Assembly: GCF_018390515.1 (NCBI RefSeq)
Contig: NZ_JAHBBK010000003.1
Coordinates: 186,001 to 250,000, forward strand
Direction: 5' to 3'
Source of the DNA: Mucilaginibacter sp. Bleaf8
GTDB taxonomy: Bacteria; Bacteroidota; Bacteroidia; Sphingobacteriales; Sphingobacteriaceae
DNA length: 64,000 nucleotides
Notes under the pieces: model-generated
Told to the model about the DNA's origin: nothing
Databases searched by the model: none
What the model saw: the letters and a program-made list of their open reading frames with translations, nothing else
Shown: positions 18,110 through 26,753 of the stretch, in pieces
Layout of the letters: each line of letters begins with the position of its first letter
Position numbering within the stretch: position 1 is the stretch's first letter
Made by a program: the position numbers and the translations under genes

Positions 18110-18700
18110 ATGATAAAATTACTTTTATTGATATCGCTGTTTACGCATCCTGCGGTTAAGCCTGCCCAAACAGATACAGCTACTTTTGCTACCGGTTGCT
18201 TTTGGTGTACCGAAGCCAAGTTTCAGCAATTACGGGGCGTTAAGAAAGTAGTATCGGGCTTTACGGGTGGCCGCACAGTAAAGCCTACCTATCAGCAGGT
18301 ATGCACCGGCACAACAGGCCATGCCGAGGCTTGTAACATCGTTTACGACCCATCGGTGATTAGTTATGATGAACTGCTGCAGGCCTTTTTTGTAGCGCAT
18401 GATCCTACCCAGCTAAACCGCCAGGGTAATGATGTGGGTACCCAGTACCGGTCAGCCATATTTTACCATGGCGCCCAGCAAAAGCAAAAAGCCGAGTATT
18501 ACATAGCCAAGCTGAACGCTGCTAAAGCTTACAAAAGTAAAATTGTAACCCAGGTGGTACCATCTACCGTGTTTTACAAGGCCGAAGATTACCACCAGAA
18601 CTATTATAACCAGAACGGCAGCCAGCCTTATTGCAGGTATGTAATACAACCGGAGCTGGATAAATTTAAAGCCGTATTTAAAAACAAACTGAAACCATGA
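18110..18700 (+). CDS. msrA: Exported peptide methionine sulfoxide reductase MsrA
   Basis: This 196-residue protein carries the MsrA active site GCFWC (29-33, catalytic Cys30), the GHAEACNIVYDP segment and late DYHQNYY motif. A hydrophobic N-terminus (MIKLLLLISLFTHPAVKPA) looks like a signal peptide, so it should repair the S-epimer of oxidised methionine in the periplasm. Its stop overlaps the ATG of msrB by 4 bases. The neighbouring ohrR-ohr pair makes this an oxidative damage cluster. Confidence 0.92.
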   Translation: MIKLLLLISLFTHPAVKPAQTDTATFATGCFWCTEAKFQQLRGVKKVVSGFTGGRTVKPTYQQVCTGTTGHAEACNIVYDPSVISYDELLQAFFVAHDPTQLNRQGNDVGTQYRSAIFYHGAQQKQKAEYYIAKLNAAKAYKSKIVTQVVPSTVFYKAEDYHQNYYNQNGSQPYCRYVIQPELDKFKAVFKNKLKP

Positions 18701-19212
18701 GATCAGGCATTTTTCTATTATTCTTCCTGGCGCTAAGCACCGGCCTGTTTGCCCAGAACATTAAAAGCAATAAGGGGCACGAGCATAACCCGTACTATTC
18801 TAACACCGATACCCGCCCGTTAAAGGTGAGCAATGCAGAGTGGAAAAAGATATTGCCGGCCACGCTATATAAAGTGGCACGTGAAGCTGATACGGAACGC
18901 GCCTTTACCGGCAAGTACTGGAACAGTACGGCCAAAGGCACTTATTACTGCGCCGTTTGCGGCAATAAACTATTCCGCTCGGACGCGAAGTTTGCGAGCG
19001 ATTGCGGCTGGCCCAGCTTTTTTGAGCCGGTACGCAAAAACAGCGTGGTGTACCTGACCGATAATTCGTACGGTATGGAGCGTACCGAGGTGCGTTGCGC
19101 CCGTTGCCAATCGCACCTGGGCCATATTTTTGACGATGGCCCGCCGCCTACCCACAAGCGTTTTTGCATGAACTCCGTTTCGCTGGATTTTCAGCCCGAT
19201 CAGGGGTTTTAA
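18697..19212 (+). CDS. msrB: Exported peptide methionine-R-sulfoxide reductase MsrB
   Basis: This 171-residue protein has a signal peptide (cleavage probably after LFAQ) and the MsrB (SelR) domain. Two zinc-binding CxxC pairs are visible (CAVCGNKLF and CARCQSHLGH), with CGWPSF and the catalytic cysteine in RFCMNSVSLDF. It reduces the R-epimer and complements MsrA, to which it is translationally coupled. The pair would act in the periplasm. Confidence 0.93.
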   Translation: MRSGIFLLFFLALSTGLFAQNIKSNKGHEHNPYYSNTDTRPLKVSNAEWKKILPATLYKVAREADTERAFTGKYWNSTAKGTYYCAVCGNKLFRSDAKFASDCGWPSFFEPVRKNSVVYLTDNSYGMERTEVRCARCQSHLGHIFDDGPPPTHKRFCMNSVSLDFQPDQGF

Positions 19213-19230
19213 ATTTTAGGTAGATAGATT

Positions 19231-19283
19231 GAAAGCCCCTTGCCGTAGCTAACTTTGTGTTAGTTACTGCACGGGGCTTTTTG
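19231..19283 (+). terminator. Terminator after msrAB
   Basis: AAAGCCCC pairs with GGGGCTTT, with an inner stem GCTAAC/GTTAGT in the loop, followed by TTG and T-rich sequence. It lies between the convergent msrB and lipoprotein genes. Confidence 0.7.
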
Positions 19284-19338
19284 TTGTTTGTTCTTAGAAG
19301 AGTATGTGCGCGTGCACCTTGCACCTGATTGAAAAGGT

Positions 19339-20238
19339 TTATGGTGCGGCGGTTGTAGCAGCATTAAGAATAGGCCAGGCACCTGGGCCTACGCTTACCC
19401 CTTTGTTGCTTCCTCTTACACCGTTATCGGCGCCAAAGGTGTACAGCGGCCAGCCTTTATAGGTTAACTGTGTTTTGCCAAATATGGTGATGGTACCAAA
19501 ATCATCCTGATTGAGCGTTGAGGGTACACGGCCTACGCCGGTTACTTCAAAAACAGGCCAAATGGCATTGTTGCTTAAATCGGCCTTGGTATAGTTGTTT
19601 GTTTTAGCCTTATCATTTTTAAAACGGTACAGCGTGTGGCCATAGGCATCAACCATGTATTGCGTTACTTCGGTTCCTTGCACGTATTGGCTGGTATAAT
19701 TGGCACCATCGGCGCCTACCAGTTGCTTGTTTACCAGCATTACGGTATAATCAGGCTTGGCTACAAACCATGTTTTACCGCTGGCTTCGCCGTTTACATC
19801 GCCGGCTTTGCTGTCGCCCGCAAAGGTGTACAGCGGCCAGCCTTTGTAAGTAGTTTGCTTGCCGCCATCAGCACGGGTAATAGTACCAAAATCGGCAGCG
19901 TTGAGGCCGGTGCCTAACGTTGGTAAAGCATCATAAAAAGTAGGCCATGCGGTAGAGCAGCCGCCGCTGCAACCTGAGTTACCGTCGGCATCGATAGCAA
20001 AAAAGTAAAGTGTGCGCCCGTCTTTAGTGGTCAGGATGCTGCCCAATTGTGCATTGTTAGCCAGTTGTATGGTAGCCGTTCCGGTAGTGCCGGTGCCGCT
20101 ACCTGTACCGGGGGTACCGGTATTATAGCCATCGGTTGAAGTGGCCGTGTTGCTTGAACTATCTTTTTTGCAGGCTGTAAAAACAGCAATAAGCGCCAGC
20201 AATGCAAACCCATAGGTTTTCCATAAATTCATTTTCAT
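19339..20238 (-). CDS. Lipoprotein with repeated Lipoprotein_15 (COG4315) domains
   Basis: This 299-residue lipoprotein has lipobox LIAVFTAC followed by a Ser/Thr/Gly-rich linker. The rest contains repeats of the PF03640-type secreted repeat: LGSILTTKDGRTLYFFAIDA…CSGGCSTAWPTF, FGTITRADGGKQTTYKGWPLYTFAGD, TQYMVDAYGHTLYRF, and FGTITIFGKTQLTYKGWPLYTFGAD. The two YKGWPLYTF units mark two domain copies. Its function is unknown; similar proteins are envelope-associated and possibly redox related. It is a single-gene unit convergent with msrB. Confidence 0.8.
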   Translation of the reverse strand: MKMNLWKTYGFALLALIAVFTACKKDSSSNTATSTDGYNTGTPGTGSGTGTTGTATIQLANNAQLGSILTTKDGRTLYFFAIDADGNSGCSGGCSTAWPTFYDALPTLGTGLNAADFGTITRADGGKQTTYKGWPLYTFAGDSKAGDVNGEASGKTWFVAKPDYTVMLVNKQLVGADGANYTSQYVQGTEVTQYMVDAYGHTLYRFKNDKAKTNNYTKADLSNNAIWPVFEVTGVGRVPSTLNQDDFGTITIFGKTQLTYKGWPLYTFGADNGVRGSNKGVSVGPGAWPILNAATTAAP

Positions 20239-20599
20239 GATTGTGTGTGTTGTGTTAAGTAAAACTTGTTGTTGACATCAAATTTTTACTTGCTGGCCAG
20301 CTGTTTTAAAATTAATGTGCTTGTACACTACCTTTTTGAGCGCATGTGCCGATCCGGCAGATCAGCTTTTATCGTAAATTCTTATTTTGTTAAGATTACG
20401 CTCTATCTGATCGTATACACAATGAACACGTAGCGTTAGCTGAAATGGTTGCCTCGGCAGGAAGGAATTATTTAAATATGATTGATTGCCTCTGCTGCTG
20501 TAGAAAGTAGGTGCGATTGTATACTGCATCGTGCCGTAGCTACAATGAGCAGTACCAGCTTTGGGAACACGATAACGCTTTTGTAGATTTGTTTAGCCT
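20239..20599. other. Gene-free stretch upstream of the lipoprotein gene
   Basis: No convincing coding frame, RNA or repeat is seen in these 361 bases. The part next to 20238 must contain the promoter and leader of the leftward lipoprotein gene. The far end runs into the transposase remnant. Confidence 0.4.
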
Positions 20600-20751
20600 G
20601 GCCTCTATCCAATAAATTTGATTACATACAACACGGTATGCACTGGGCTGGTTTACCGCCCAAAGAGTACGTGTATAGGAGTGCCAGCAATCACGCCGGC
20701 CTAAATAAAATCATTGAGGTAGGTTATTTGGATTTTAGGCCGATAGTCTGA
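20600..20751 (+). pseudogene. Remnant of a REP-associated (Y1_Tnp, IS200-like) transposase
   Basis: The 38 codons at 20638-20751 read PPKEYVYRSASNHAG, then LNKIIEVGYLDF, matching the C-terminal end of REP-associated tyrosine transposases (…RPEDYLYSSARNYAG…). Just upstream, a shifted frame reads NTVCTGLV where the family has NPVRAGLV, so at least one frameshift and an N-terminal deletion have occurred. The catalytic HUH and tyrosine regions are absent. It is a fossil. Confidence 0.6.
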
Positions 20752-20789
20752 ATACTATGAGCATAGAGGTTTGAAGTCTGGAGACTTCA
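20743..20789. repeat. REP-like palindromes left of the AbiTii gene
   Basis: ATAGT/ACTAT (20743-20758) and TGAAGTCT-GG-AGACTTCA (20772-20789) are compact inverted repeats directly after the transposase remnant. A similar AGTCT-TC-AGACT palindrome lies on the other side of the next gene at 21839-21854. Confidence 0.5.
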
Positions 20790-20842
20790 GGCAGCCACGA
20801 AGTACGTAAGTAACAATTTATATTTATTTTATAACTATAACA

Positions 20843-21778
20843 ATGATGCAACTTCTTGAAACTATTATAAATGAATTAACAGATACTAATCTATCATTAA
20901 CGTCTCCTTTGCTAAAAACTAAGTTATTAGCAAGCAGAATAAAAAATGAGGAACTTCTATACTGGGTAAATAATGAGCTTAATGGATATACAAAGAAAGA
21001 GGACTTACCTGAATACAGAACCACCACGGGAAATTTGATTGGTGATTACATCAATGGTAATATGCACATATCTAACCACATTCTTCCTATACCCTCTTTC
21101 GACGATGATTTTGACAACCAATTAAGACGATTTGATTTTTTTGAAGGGGTTGAACCGTTAGAGAAATTAAGTGATTCCGCAAAAGATCTCTTAGTACAGC
21201 CTTTCAATAATGGGCAAGTCAAAATTATCCAAAAACTACTATATAAGCATTCAAATCATGCTGGGAATTTTTCTTTATTAAGTGCAGGAATTTCTGTAAC
21301 ATCAAGTGTTTTGAAAACTACTTTGAATGCTATTAGAAATAAACTATTAGATTTCATGATTTCTCTTGAATCTGAGTTTGGAGTTGAATTAAACATAGAA
21401 ACATTACAATCTAACACAAAAAAAGTTACACATATCATGCATACAACGATAAACAATACAGGTGACGGTAACGTAATAAATACAGGCTCTAATGTTAGCA
21501 TAGACAATAACATCCATATTAAAAAAGACAATAAGGATACTTTAAAAGAAACTCTTAAAGAAAATAAAGTCAGCGACGACGACTTAAGTGATTTAATGCA
21601 AATAATTGACACAGAAAGACCTACTTCAGATACTAATTTTGGAGAAAATGTTAATAGATGGATACACAACATGATGGGAAAGGCATTAGACGGTACATGG
21701 AAAGTAGGACTTAGTGCAGCAGGAGGAATATTAGCAAAAGCAATTAGCCATTATTATGGAATAGGTGAAATACGTTAA
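20843..21778 (+). CDS. AbiTii-domain protein, putative abortive-infection factor
   Basis: The N-terminal half of this 311-residue protein (about 1-190) fits the AbiTii domain: ELTDTNLSLTSPLLKTKLLASRI, then NEELLYWVNNELNGY and LPEYR. A linker with TGDGNVINTGSNVSI looks like the Asn/Gly beta-repeat linkers that join sensor and effector parts in defence proteins. The C-terminus is an acidic helical segment plus a short Gly/Ala-rich helix (VGLSAAGGILAKAI) that might insert into membrane. The gene is markedly AT-rich against its neighbours and lies between REP-like hairpins, suggesting acquisition. AbiTii proteins are linked to phage abortive infection, but the mechanism here is unknown. Confidence 0.7.
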   Translation: MMQLLETIINELTDTNLSLTSPLLKTKLLASRIKNEELLYWVNNELNGYTKKEDLPEYRTTTGNLIGDYINGNMHISNHILPIPSFDDDFDNQLRRFDFFEGVEPLEKLSDSAKDLLVQPFNNGQVKIIQKLLYKHSNHAGNFSLLSAGISVTSSVLKTTLNAIRNKLLDFMISLESEFGVELNIETLQSNTKKVTHIMHTTINNTGDGNVINTGSNVSIDNNIHIKKDNKDTLKETLKENKVSDDDLSDLMQIIDTERPTSDTNFGENVNRWIHNMMGKALDGTWKVGLSAAGGILAKAISHYYGIGEIR

Positions 21779-21838
21779 TCAAAAAATATCGTTATTCAGC
21801 TCCGCTATTTAAAATCTATAACTTCGGCCCCTATAGCC

Positions 21839-21854
21839 GTAGTCTTCAGACTAC
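21839..21854. repeat. REP-like palindrome right of the AbiTii gene
   Basis: GTAGTCT-TC-AGACTAC is a perfect 7-bp inverted repeat that shares the AGTCT…AGACT core with the palindrome at 20772-20789, on the other side of the gene. Confidence 0.45.
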
Positions 21855-21864
21855 CATAAAAACA

Positions 21865-21905
21865 AAACCGCCATGCCGATCAAAATCAGCATGGCGGTTT
21901 TTTAT
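21865..21905. terminator. Bidirectional terminator between the AbiTii gene and ffh
   Basis: AAACCGCCATGC (21865-21876) pairs perfectly with GCATGGCGGTTT (21889-21900) and is flanked by A and T runs, so it can serve both convergent genes. Confidence 0.85.
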
Positions 21906-21950
21906 ATAAGCGAGTCTTGATTCCTGACTCGATATTCCCGATTCTAAAAA

Positions 21951-23279
21951 TTACATCTTCGGCATGCGGCGCATCAGGTTGGCCATGGCGGCCGGGTTGC
22001 TTACCTGTTTCATGATTTTGCGCATGTCTTCAAACTGCTTAATCAGGCGGTTTACTTCCTGAATATCGGTGCCCGAGCCTTTGGCAATACGGTTGCGGCG
22101 GCTTGGGTTGATGCTGTCCGGATTCGATTTTTCGTGCGGGGTCATGGAATTAATGATGGCCTCGATAGATTTAAAGGCATCGTCGCCAATTTCTACGTCT
22201 TTCACCATTTTGCCTACGCCCGGTATCATGCCCATCAGATCTTTCATGTTACCCATTTTCTTGATCTGTTGTATCTGGCTGTAGAAGTCGTTAAAATCGA
22301 ACTTGTTTTTACGGATCTTCTTTTGCAGCTCGGCGGCCTGCTTTTCGTCAAACTGCTGCTGGGCACGCTCCACCAGGGATACCACGTCGCCCATGCCCAG
22401 GATACGCGAAGCCATACGGTCGGGGTGGAACACGTCCAACGCTTCCATCTTTTCGCCAGTACCAATGAATTTGATCGGCTTATTTACTACCGATTTGATA
22501 GATAACGCCGCACCACCACGGGTATCACCATCCAGTTTGGTTAACACGGCGCCGGTAAAGTCCAAACGGTCGTTAAACACCTTGGCGGTGTTCACGGCGT
22601 CCTGCCCGGTCATGGAATCCACAACAAATAAGATCTCGTGCGGGTTGGTAGCCGCTTTTACGCGCTCTATTTCCTGCATCATCGGCTCGTCAACAGCCAA
22701 ACGGCCGGCGGTATCGATGATAACCACATTGTTGCCGTTCTGCTTAGCCTGTGCAATACCTTCCAGCGCAATAGCCACCGGATCTTTCGACTCGCGGTTG
22801 GCATACACCGGGATGCCTATTTGCTGGCCCAGTACTTCCAGCTGATCGATCGCCGCAGGGCGGTAAACGTCATCAGCTACCAGTAAAGGCTTTTTGTTTT
22901 TCTGTGTTTTCAGGAAGCTGGCCAGCTTACCACTGAAAGTGGTTTTACCCGCACCGTTCAAACCTGCAATCAGGATGATGGTAGGCGTAGCCGGAAAGTT
23001 CAGTTCGGATGTGGTGCCACCCATCAGGTTGGTCAGCTCATCGTTCATGATCTTGGTCAGTAACTGACCCGGCGAAATGGTGGTCAACACGTTTTCGCCC
23101 AATGCCTTCTGCTTCACATCATCGGTGAAGGTTTTGGCAGTTTTATAGTTAACGTCGGCATCCAGAAGGGCTTTTCTAATTTCCTTCATGGTTTCGGCCA
23201 CGTTGATCTCGGTAATGGTTCCTTGTCCTTTCAGGACCTTAAACGCCCTGTCGAGCTTATCTGAAAGATTTTCAAACAT
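21951..23279 (-). CDS. ffh: Signal recognition particle protein Ffh (SRP54)
   Basis: This 442-residue SRP GTPase is full length. The N domain is followed by G1 GLNGAGKTTFSGKLA (about 107), DTAGRL (G3), TKLDGDTRGG (G4) and the closing GTGEK motif. The methionine-rich M domain ends in NLMRRMPKM. It binds signal sequences and SRP RNA and delivers ribosomes to FtsY at the membrane. A perfect -7 box (TACCTTTG, minus strand, 23306-23313) lies 26 bases before the ATG. Confidence 0.96.
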   Translation of the reverse strand: MFENLSDKLDRAFKVLKGQGTITEINVAETMKEIRKALLDADVNYKTAKTFTDDVKQKALGENVLTTISPGQLLTKIMNDELTNLMGGTTSELNFPATPTIILIAGLNGAGKTTFSGKLASFLKTQKNKKPLLVADDVYRPAAIDQLEVLGQQIGIPVYANRESKDPVAIALEGIAQAKQNGNNVVIIDTAGRLAVDEPMMQEIERVKAATNPHEILFVVDSMTGQDAVNTAKVFNDRLDFTGAVLTKLDGDTRGGAALSIKSVVNKPIKFIGTGEKMEALDVFHPDRMASRILGMGDVVSLVERAQQQFDEKQAAELQKKIRKNKFDFNDFYSQIQQIKKMGNMKDLMGMIPGVGKMVKDVEIGDDAFKSIEAIINSMTPHEKSNPDSINPSRRNRIAKGSGTDIQEVNRLIKQFEDMRKIMKQVSNPAAMANLMRRMPKM

Positions 23280-23393
23280 GCTTATTCCAATCTTATTTTA
23301 GGGTACAAAGGTATGATTTTAAACTAATTTTTGCGGGTGCTAAATCCATAAAAACAACTACTTACGCCGGTTTAAACGGAATGGGCACCAGCA

Positions 23394-24530
23394 TTACGGA
23401 AACCGGTATAGTATACCGATGGCCAGGTTCTCGTTGCTTTGGATGGCTATGCCTTTTCTTTTTAAACCGCTTGAGTTTTCATAAATTTTATCGGTTGCTT
23501 CTTTATCATACAAAGCTACACCGGTTATAGTTACGCTGATGAGGCGGTTTACCTTGGCGGCAATGGTTAAATCCAAACGGTGATCAATATTTTCAAGGCC
23601 GCGGGCGTAAGGTATAAACAGAGCATAGCGGCTGGTTAGGCGCAGGTTCTGCATAATTTCCTTATCAAACAAAGCCACTACCTGGAAAGCCAGCTCATTA
23701 CGGAAGGTATGGCCTCTGCCTACACCGTAGGCACTTTGCTGCCCGTTAAATACGCTTGTATCCAGCACCAAAGTTTGGCGGGCGGTACCTGTACCCAAAC
23801 GCAAATCAAATATATTGTTGGGCTTGTACTCAAAACCTACAGACTCGGTAACGTAACCCGGTGCCATAAAGCGCGAAATGACCTGCGGCGGCTTGGTATT
23901 ACTTGCATCATAAGCGTAGCCCAGATCAAACTGCGATTCAAAGCTTAACGAACCGAAAAAGAACCAGCTTTTAGATAACTGCGAAGCAGCTTTGTTATCC
24001 CAAAAAATACGGTCGTTGGTTTTACGGCTCAGCTGCTCGCGGTTTTTGGAGCGGCCGTATAGTAATATCAGCTCGGTAGTATAGCTCCACGGCTGCCTGT
24101 TGTATTCCAGCTTGTAATCTATATTACTATTGAGCGAAAAGGAGTTTACACCACCACCGGCCCAGTTATCGCTAAAGGCCGACTGGCTAAAGTTTAAGCC
24201 AAATATTACGCTTTTGCGCCAGTAGCTTACCTTGTAATCCATCATGGTTACGGGTATGTGCTCGGGCACAATCTGGAACGGGCGCAGGCGCTGCGGCAGG
24301 GCATTGCGGCGCGGCTCAACACGGTACCGGTTAAGTAAGTTGGTATCAATTTTTATATTGGCGCGGCGTATACTGTCGGCAACCCTTAAACTATCGGTCA
24401 CTCTTCTTAAATTATCCGCAGATCGCTTTAAGCTGTCAGTTGCGCGTTGCAAACTATCCGTTTGCTGGGCACGTGCCGAAAATGAAAAGACGAACGTCAA
24501 CAACAATAACAAAAGGCCGTTTCTTACCAT
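23394..24530 (-). CDS. DUF3078 outer-membrane-type protein
   Basis: This 378-residue protein has a signal peptide (…FVFSFSARAQ), then a short coiled coil built from near-repeats of ATDSLKRSADNLRRVTDSL, and a DUF3078 beta-rich body (WRKSVIFGLNFSQSAFSDNWAGGG…). The alternating strands ending in an aromatic residue suggest a beta-barrel. DUF3078 proteins are widespread in Bacteroidetes and of unknown function. Single gene. Confidence 0.8.
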   Translation of the reverse strand: MVRNGLLLLLLTFVFSFSARAQQTDSLQRATDSLKRSADNLRRVTDSLRVADSIRRANIKIDTNLLNRYRVEPRRNALPQRLRPFQIVPEHIPVTMMDYKVSYWRKSVIFGLNFSQSAFSDNWAGGGVNSFSLNSNIDYKLEYNRQPWSYTTELILLYGRSKNREQLSRKTNDRIFWDNKAASQLSKSWFFFGSLSFESQFDLGYAYDASNTKPPQVISRFMAPGYVTESVGFEYKPNNIFDLRLGTGTARQTLVLDTSVFNGQQSAYGVGRGHTFRNELAFQVVALFDKEIMQNLRLTSRYALFIPYARGLENIDHRLDLTIAAKVNRLISVTITGVALYDKEATDKIYENSSGLKRKGIAIQSNENLAIGILYRFP

Positions 24531-24601
24531 ACTGCAACAAATTAAAACAAAAAAGCGCTTTGTTTTAACGGCAAATATGATTTTTTATCGCACTGCCTGT
24601 G

Positions 24602-24922
24602 CTAATAAAAACGCCAGGCCCAAAAACGGCGCTTATTCAAATAAGCAGCATCGTTCTCGTTACGGTAAGCTTCGCGTTCAAAAATAATCTGGTAATAGGC
24701 TTGCCGGTGGTTGCCGTACCGATACAGGTTGTATAAATAATGCAGCAAGTACATTACGTAAAACGGAATAACCAGCAATTCTGCAGCCTGCTTGAGGTGT
24801 ATGGTTTCATGCCGTATCAGCACTGGATCGTTGGCATCGGCCTTGTACTTAACCAGTATAAACGGGAACAGCGCCATGCCGCTCACATTCAAAAAGGGAA
24901 CTACAATAACCGGGTAACTCAT
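24602..24922 (-). CDS. Small membrane protein with HExxH motif
   Basis: This 106-residue protein has a hydrophobic start, then RHETIHLKQ (an HExxH-type zinc motif), a membrane segment (LLVIPFYVMYLLHYLYNLY) and FEREAYRNE, where a downstream glutamate could be the third ligand. It may be a minimal membrane metallopeptidase, but the family is not one I can name. Its start overlaps the stop of the upstream gene by 4 bases, so the two are translationally coupled. Confidence 0.65.
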   Translation of the reverse strand: MSYPVIVVPFLNVSGMALFPFILVKYKADANDPVLIRHETIHLKQAAELLVIPFYVMYLLHYLYNLYRYGNHRQAYYQIIFEREAYRNENDAAYLNKRRFWAWRFY

Positions 24923-25671
24923 GGCGTTTGCTGGGTTTGGGCTTTTAACGGCGGCATGGTAACCAGATCGGGATACCGCTGAAACCGTTTCAGATTGGCT
25001 TTAATGGTATTGATAAAATCATAATCATTGGCCGTTGTAACCAGGTAGTAGCTTGGCCGGTACCGGGCCATAAAGTTGGTAAGCTGCGGATCCTGCAGGC
25101 CGGTAATTTGCTGTACAAAAGTTTTGTTGAAGCGGTAATCAATAATATCCTGCTGATGATCGCGGGCAATGATCTGTTGCAGATGCTCGGCATTGCGGCC
25201 CCTGCGGCTCAGCATGTTCCATAACGCATCGATGCTGATGCCTGCACCGCCCGGCCCTAAACTCAGGATATCACGATAACTGTCGCTACCATACGCCTTG
25301 CTGTATTCTTTGCGGGTTAGCGCCAGTTTACGCTGCGGGTTCATGAGCGTATCGCGAATGTTTACGTCTTTGAGCATAATACTCGACTGCCGCAAATACA
25401 CCGCCAGGTCATTTCCATTCTGTACTTTAATGGTATCCGAATAATAACCCAGCTTACTGAACACCAGCAAATCGCCGGGCTGGGCATTAATTTTAAAATC
25501 GGCTTTAAGTGTGTTATAAACCGACTGGCCGTTTCGCAGGTTGCGCACGTTCACTTTGGCTATACGTTCCTTAGTGGCTTTGCTGAACACAATGCCCTCA
25601 ACAGGCTTGTTTTGCGAAAAGCCCGGCAACGTAAACAAACAAAAAATGAACAGCAACAGCCCTATTCTCAT
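24919..25671 (-). CDS. Secreted protein with carboxypeptidase-regulatory-like domain
   Basis: With the ATG at 25671 the protein is 250 residues and begins with a clean signal peptide (MRIGLLLFIFCLFTLPGFSQ). An upstream ATG would put 11 polar residues before it. Residues 20-95 form a CarboxypepD_reg-like beta-sandwich (VEGIVFSKATKERIAKVNVR…). The rest is helical and charged, without a catalytic motif I recognise. It probably acts in the periplasm and is coupled to the HExxH membrane protein, so the two may work together. Confidence 0.75.
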   Translation of the reverse strand: MRIGLLLFIFCLFTLPGFSQNKPVEGIVFSKATKERIAKVNVRNLRNGQSVYNTLKADFKINAQPGDLLVFSKLGYYSDTIKVQNGNDLAVYLRQSSIMLKDVNIRDTLMNPQRKLALTRKEYSKAYGSDSYRDILSLGPGGAGISIDALWNMLSRRGRNAEHLQQIIARDHQQDIIDYRFNKTFVQQITGLQDPQLTNFMARYRPSYYLVTTANDYDFINTIKANLKRFQRYPDLVTMPPLKAQTQQTP

Positions 25672-25734
25672 GAATGAAGTAAAATTAACCCAAGCCCCGC
25701 ACAACCCCTAATCATTTAACAACATTTAACAAGC

Positions 25735-26580
25735 TTAGCGGGCCACAATAAGCATTTGTCCGATCTGGATACTGTTGTCTGACAGGTTATTTAACGTTCT
25801 CAACTCTTCAACAGTAATGCCAAAACGTTTGGAAATAGAGTATAGTGTATCGCCGGTTGCTACGGTATACAGTTTATTGGTGGGTGCGGCACGCACAATG
25901 GAATCTTTTACGGCTTTGCCAATATTGTTGTTGATCTGCGCCAGTACGCGGTCTTCGCGCTTTATCTTTTGTATCTCGCCTTCGGGGCGGTCATATTGGT
26001 CAAGGTGATATTTTTGGATGGTATTGATGAGCAGTTGCGGATAGCTCGGGTTGGTGGCATAACCGGCTTCTTTTAAACCATAGGCCCAGCCTACATAATC
26101 GTTTTTATCCAGCTCAAACAGCCTGGCATAGCGTTTTCTTTTCAGGAACTCCGAATGATCGCGGTAAGAATCCTCAGGATTGCTGTATACCCGGAAACAA
26201 TCGTTCACATTATCATCATCCTTAAAATAGCTGCGGCCGGCCCAGTCGCTGGTGCATTTGATACCAAAGTGATTATTGGCCACTTTAGCCAGTTCGCTGT
26301 TACCAAAAGCCGATTCAAAAATGCCCTGCGCCAGGGTAATACTGGCCGGAATGCCATACAAGTTCATTTCTTTTACAGCAATGCTTTTGAAGCGCTCAAT
26401 ATATGCAATAGCGGTGTAAGAAGGGTAACTACCTATAGCCTGCCTGTTTTCCTGCTGAATACGTTCATTATTGCGCCGGGCGGCATCATTAGGGTTACTA
26501 CGCACCGTTTTTTTGCGCGACGAACAAGCACTCAGCATTACAACCAAAACCAATAAACAAGCTAATATTCTTTGCATCAC
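25735..26580 (-). CDS. Glucosaminidase-LysM lipoprotein
   Basis: This 281-residue lipoprotein (lipobox MLSAC) has a mannosyl-glycoprotein endo-beta-N-acetylglucosaminidase domain at about 60-200 (ITLAQGIFESAFGNSELAKVANNHFGIKC…). A C-terminal LysM peptidoglycan-binding motif follows (YTVATGDTLYSISKRFGITVEELRTLNNL). The catalytic glutamate should be in GIFESAFG. It would hydrolyse glycan strands of peptidoglycan from the outer membrane side. A smaller paralogue without LysM is at 36337. Confidence 0.88.
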   Translation of the reverse strand: MMQRILACLLVLVVMLSACSSRKKTVRSNPNDAARRNNERIQQENRQAIGSYPSYTAIAYIERFKSIAVKEMNLYGIPASITLAQGIFESAFGNSELAKVANNHFGIKCTSDWAGRSYFKDDDNVNDCFRVYSNPEDSYRDHSEFLKRKRYARLFELDKNDYVGWAYGLKEAGYATNPSYPQLLINTIQKYHLDQYDRPEGEIQKIKREDRVLAQINNNIGKAVKDSIVRAAPTNKLYTVATGDTLYSISKRFGITVEELRTLNNLSDNSIQIGQMLIVAR

Positions 26581-26753
26581 CGTTTAAACATTAGAGCGGG
26601 AAATTTACGAAAAAAGTATCTCGGATGTTTCAATTAGTTTAGGTTAGACAAGTTGCTGGAAGGCAAAATACCAAATTATCCATTCTCCCTAATCTTACAC
26701 CATACCTAAACTGCAAACCCTAACGGTATTTATACGTTGGTTAAAATAAACAA

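Noticed and set aside
20239-20599. Additional transposase remains upstream of 20600
   Set aside because: I could not recognise family motifs in any frame beyond the short C-terminal part already listed.
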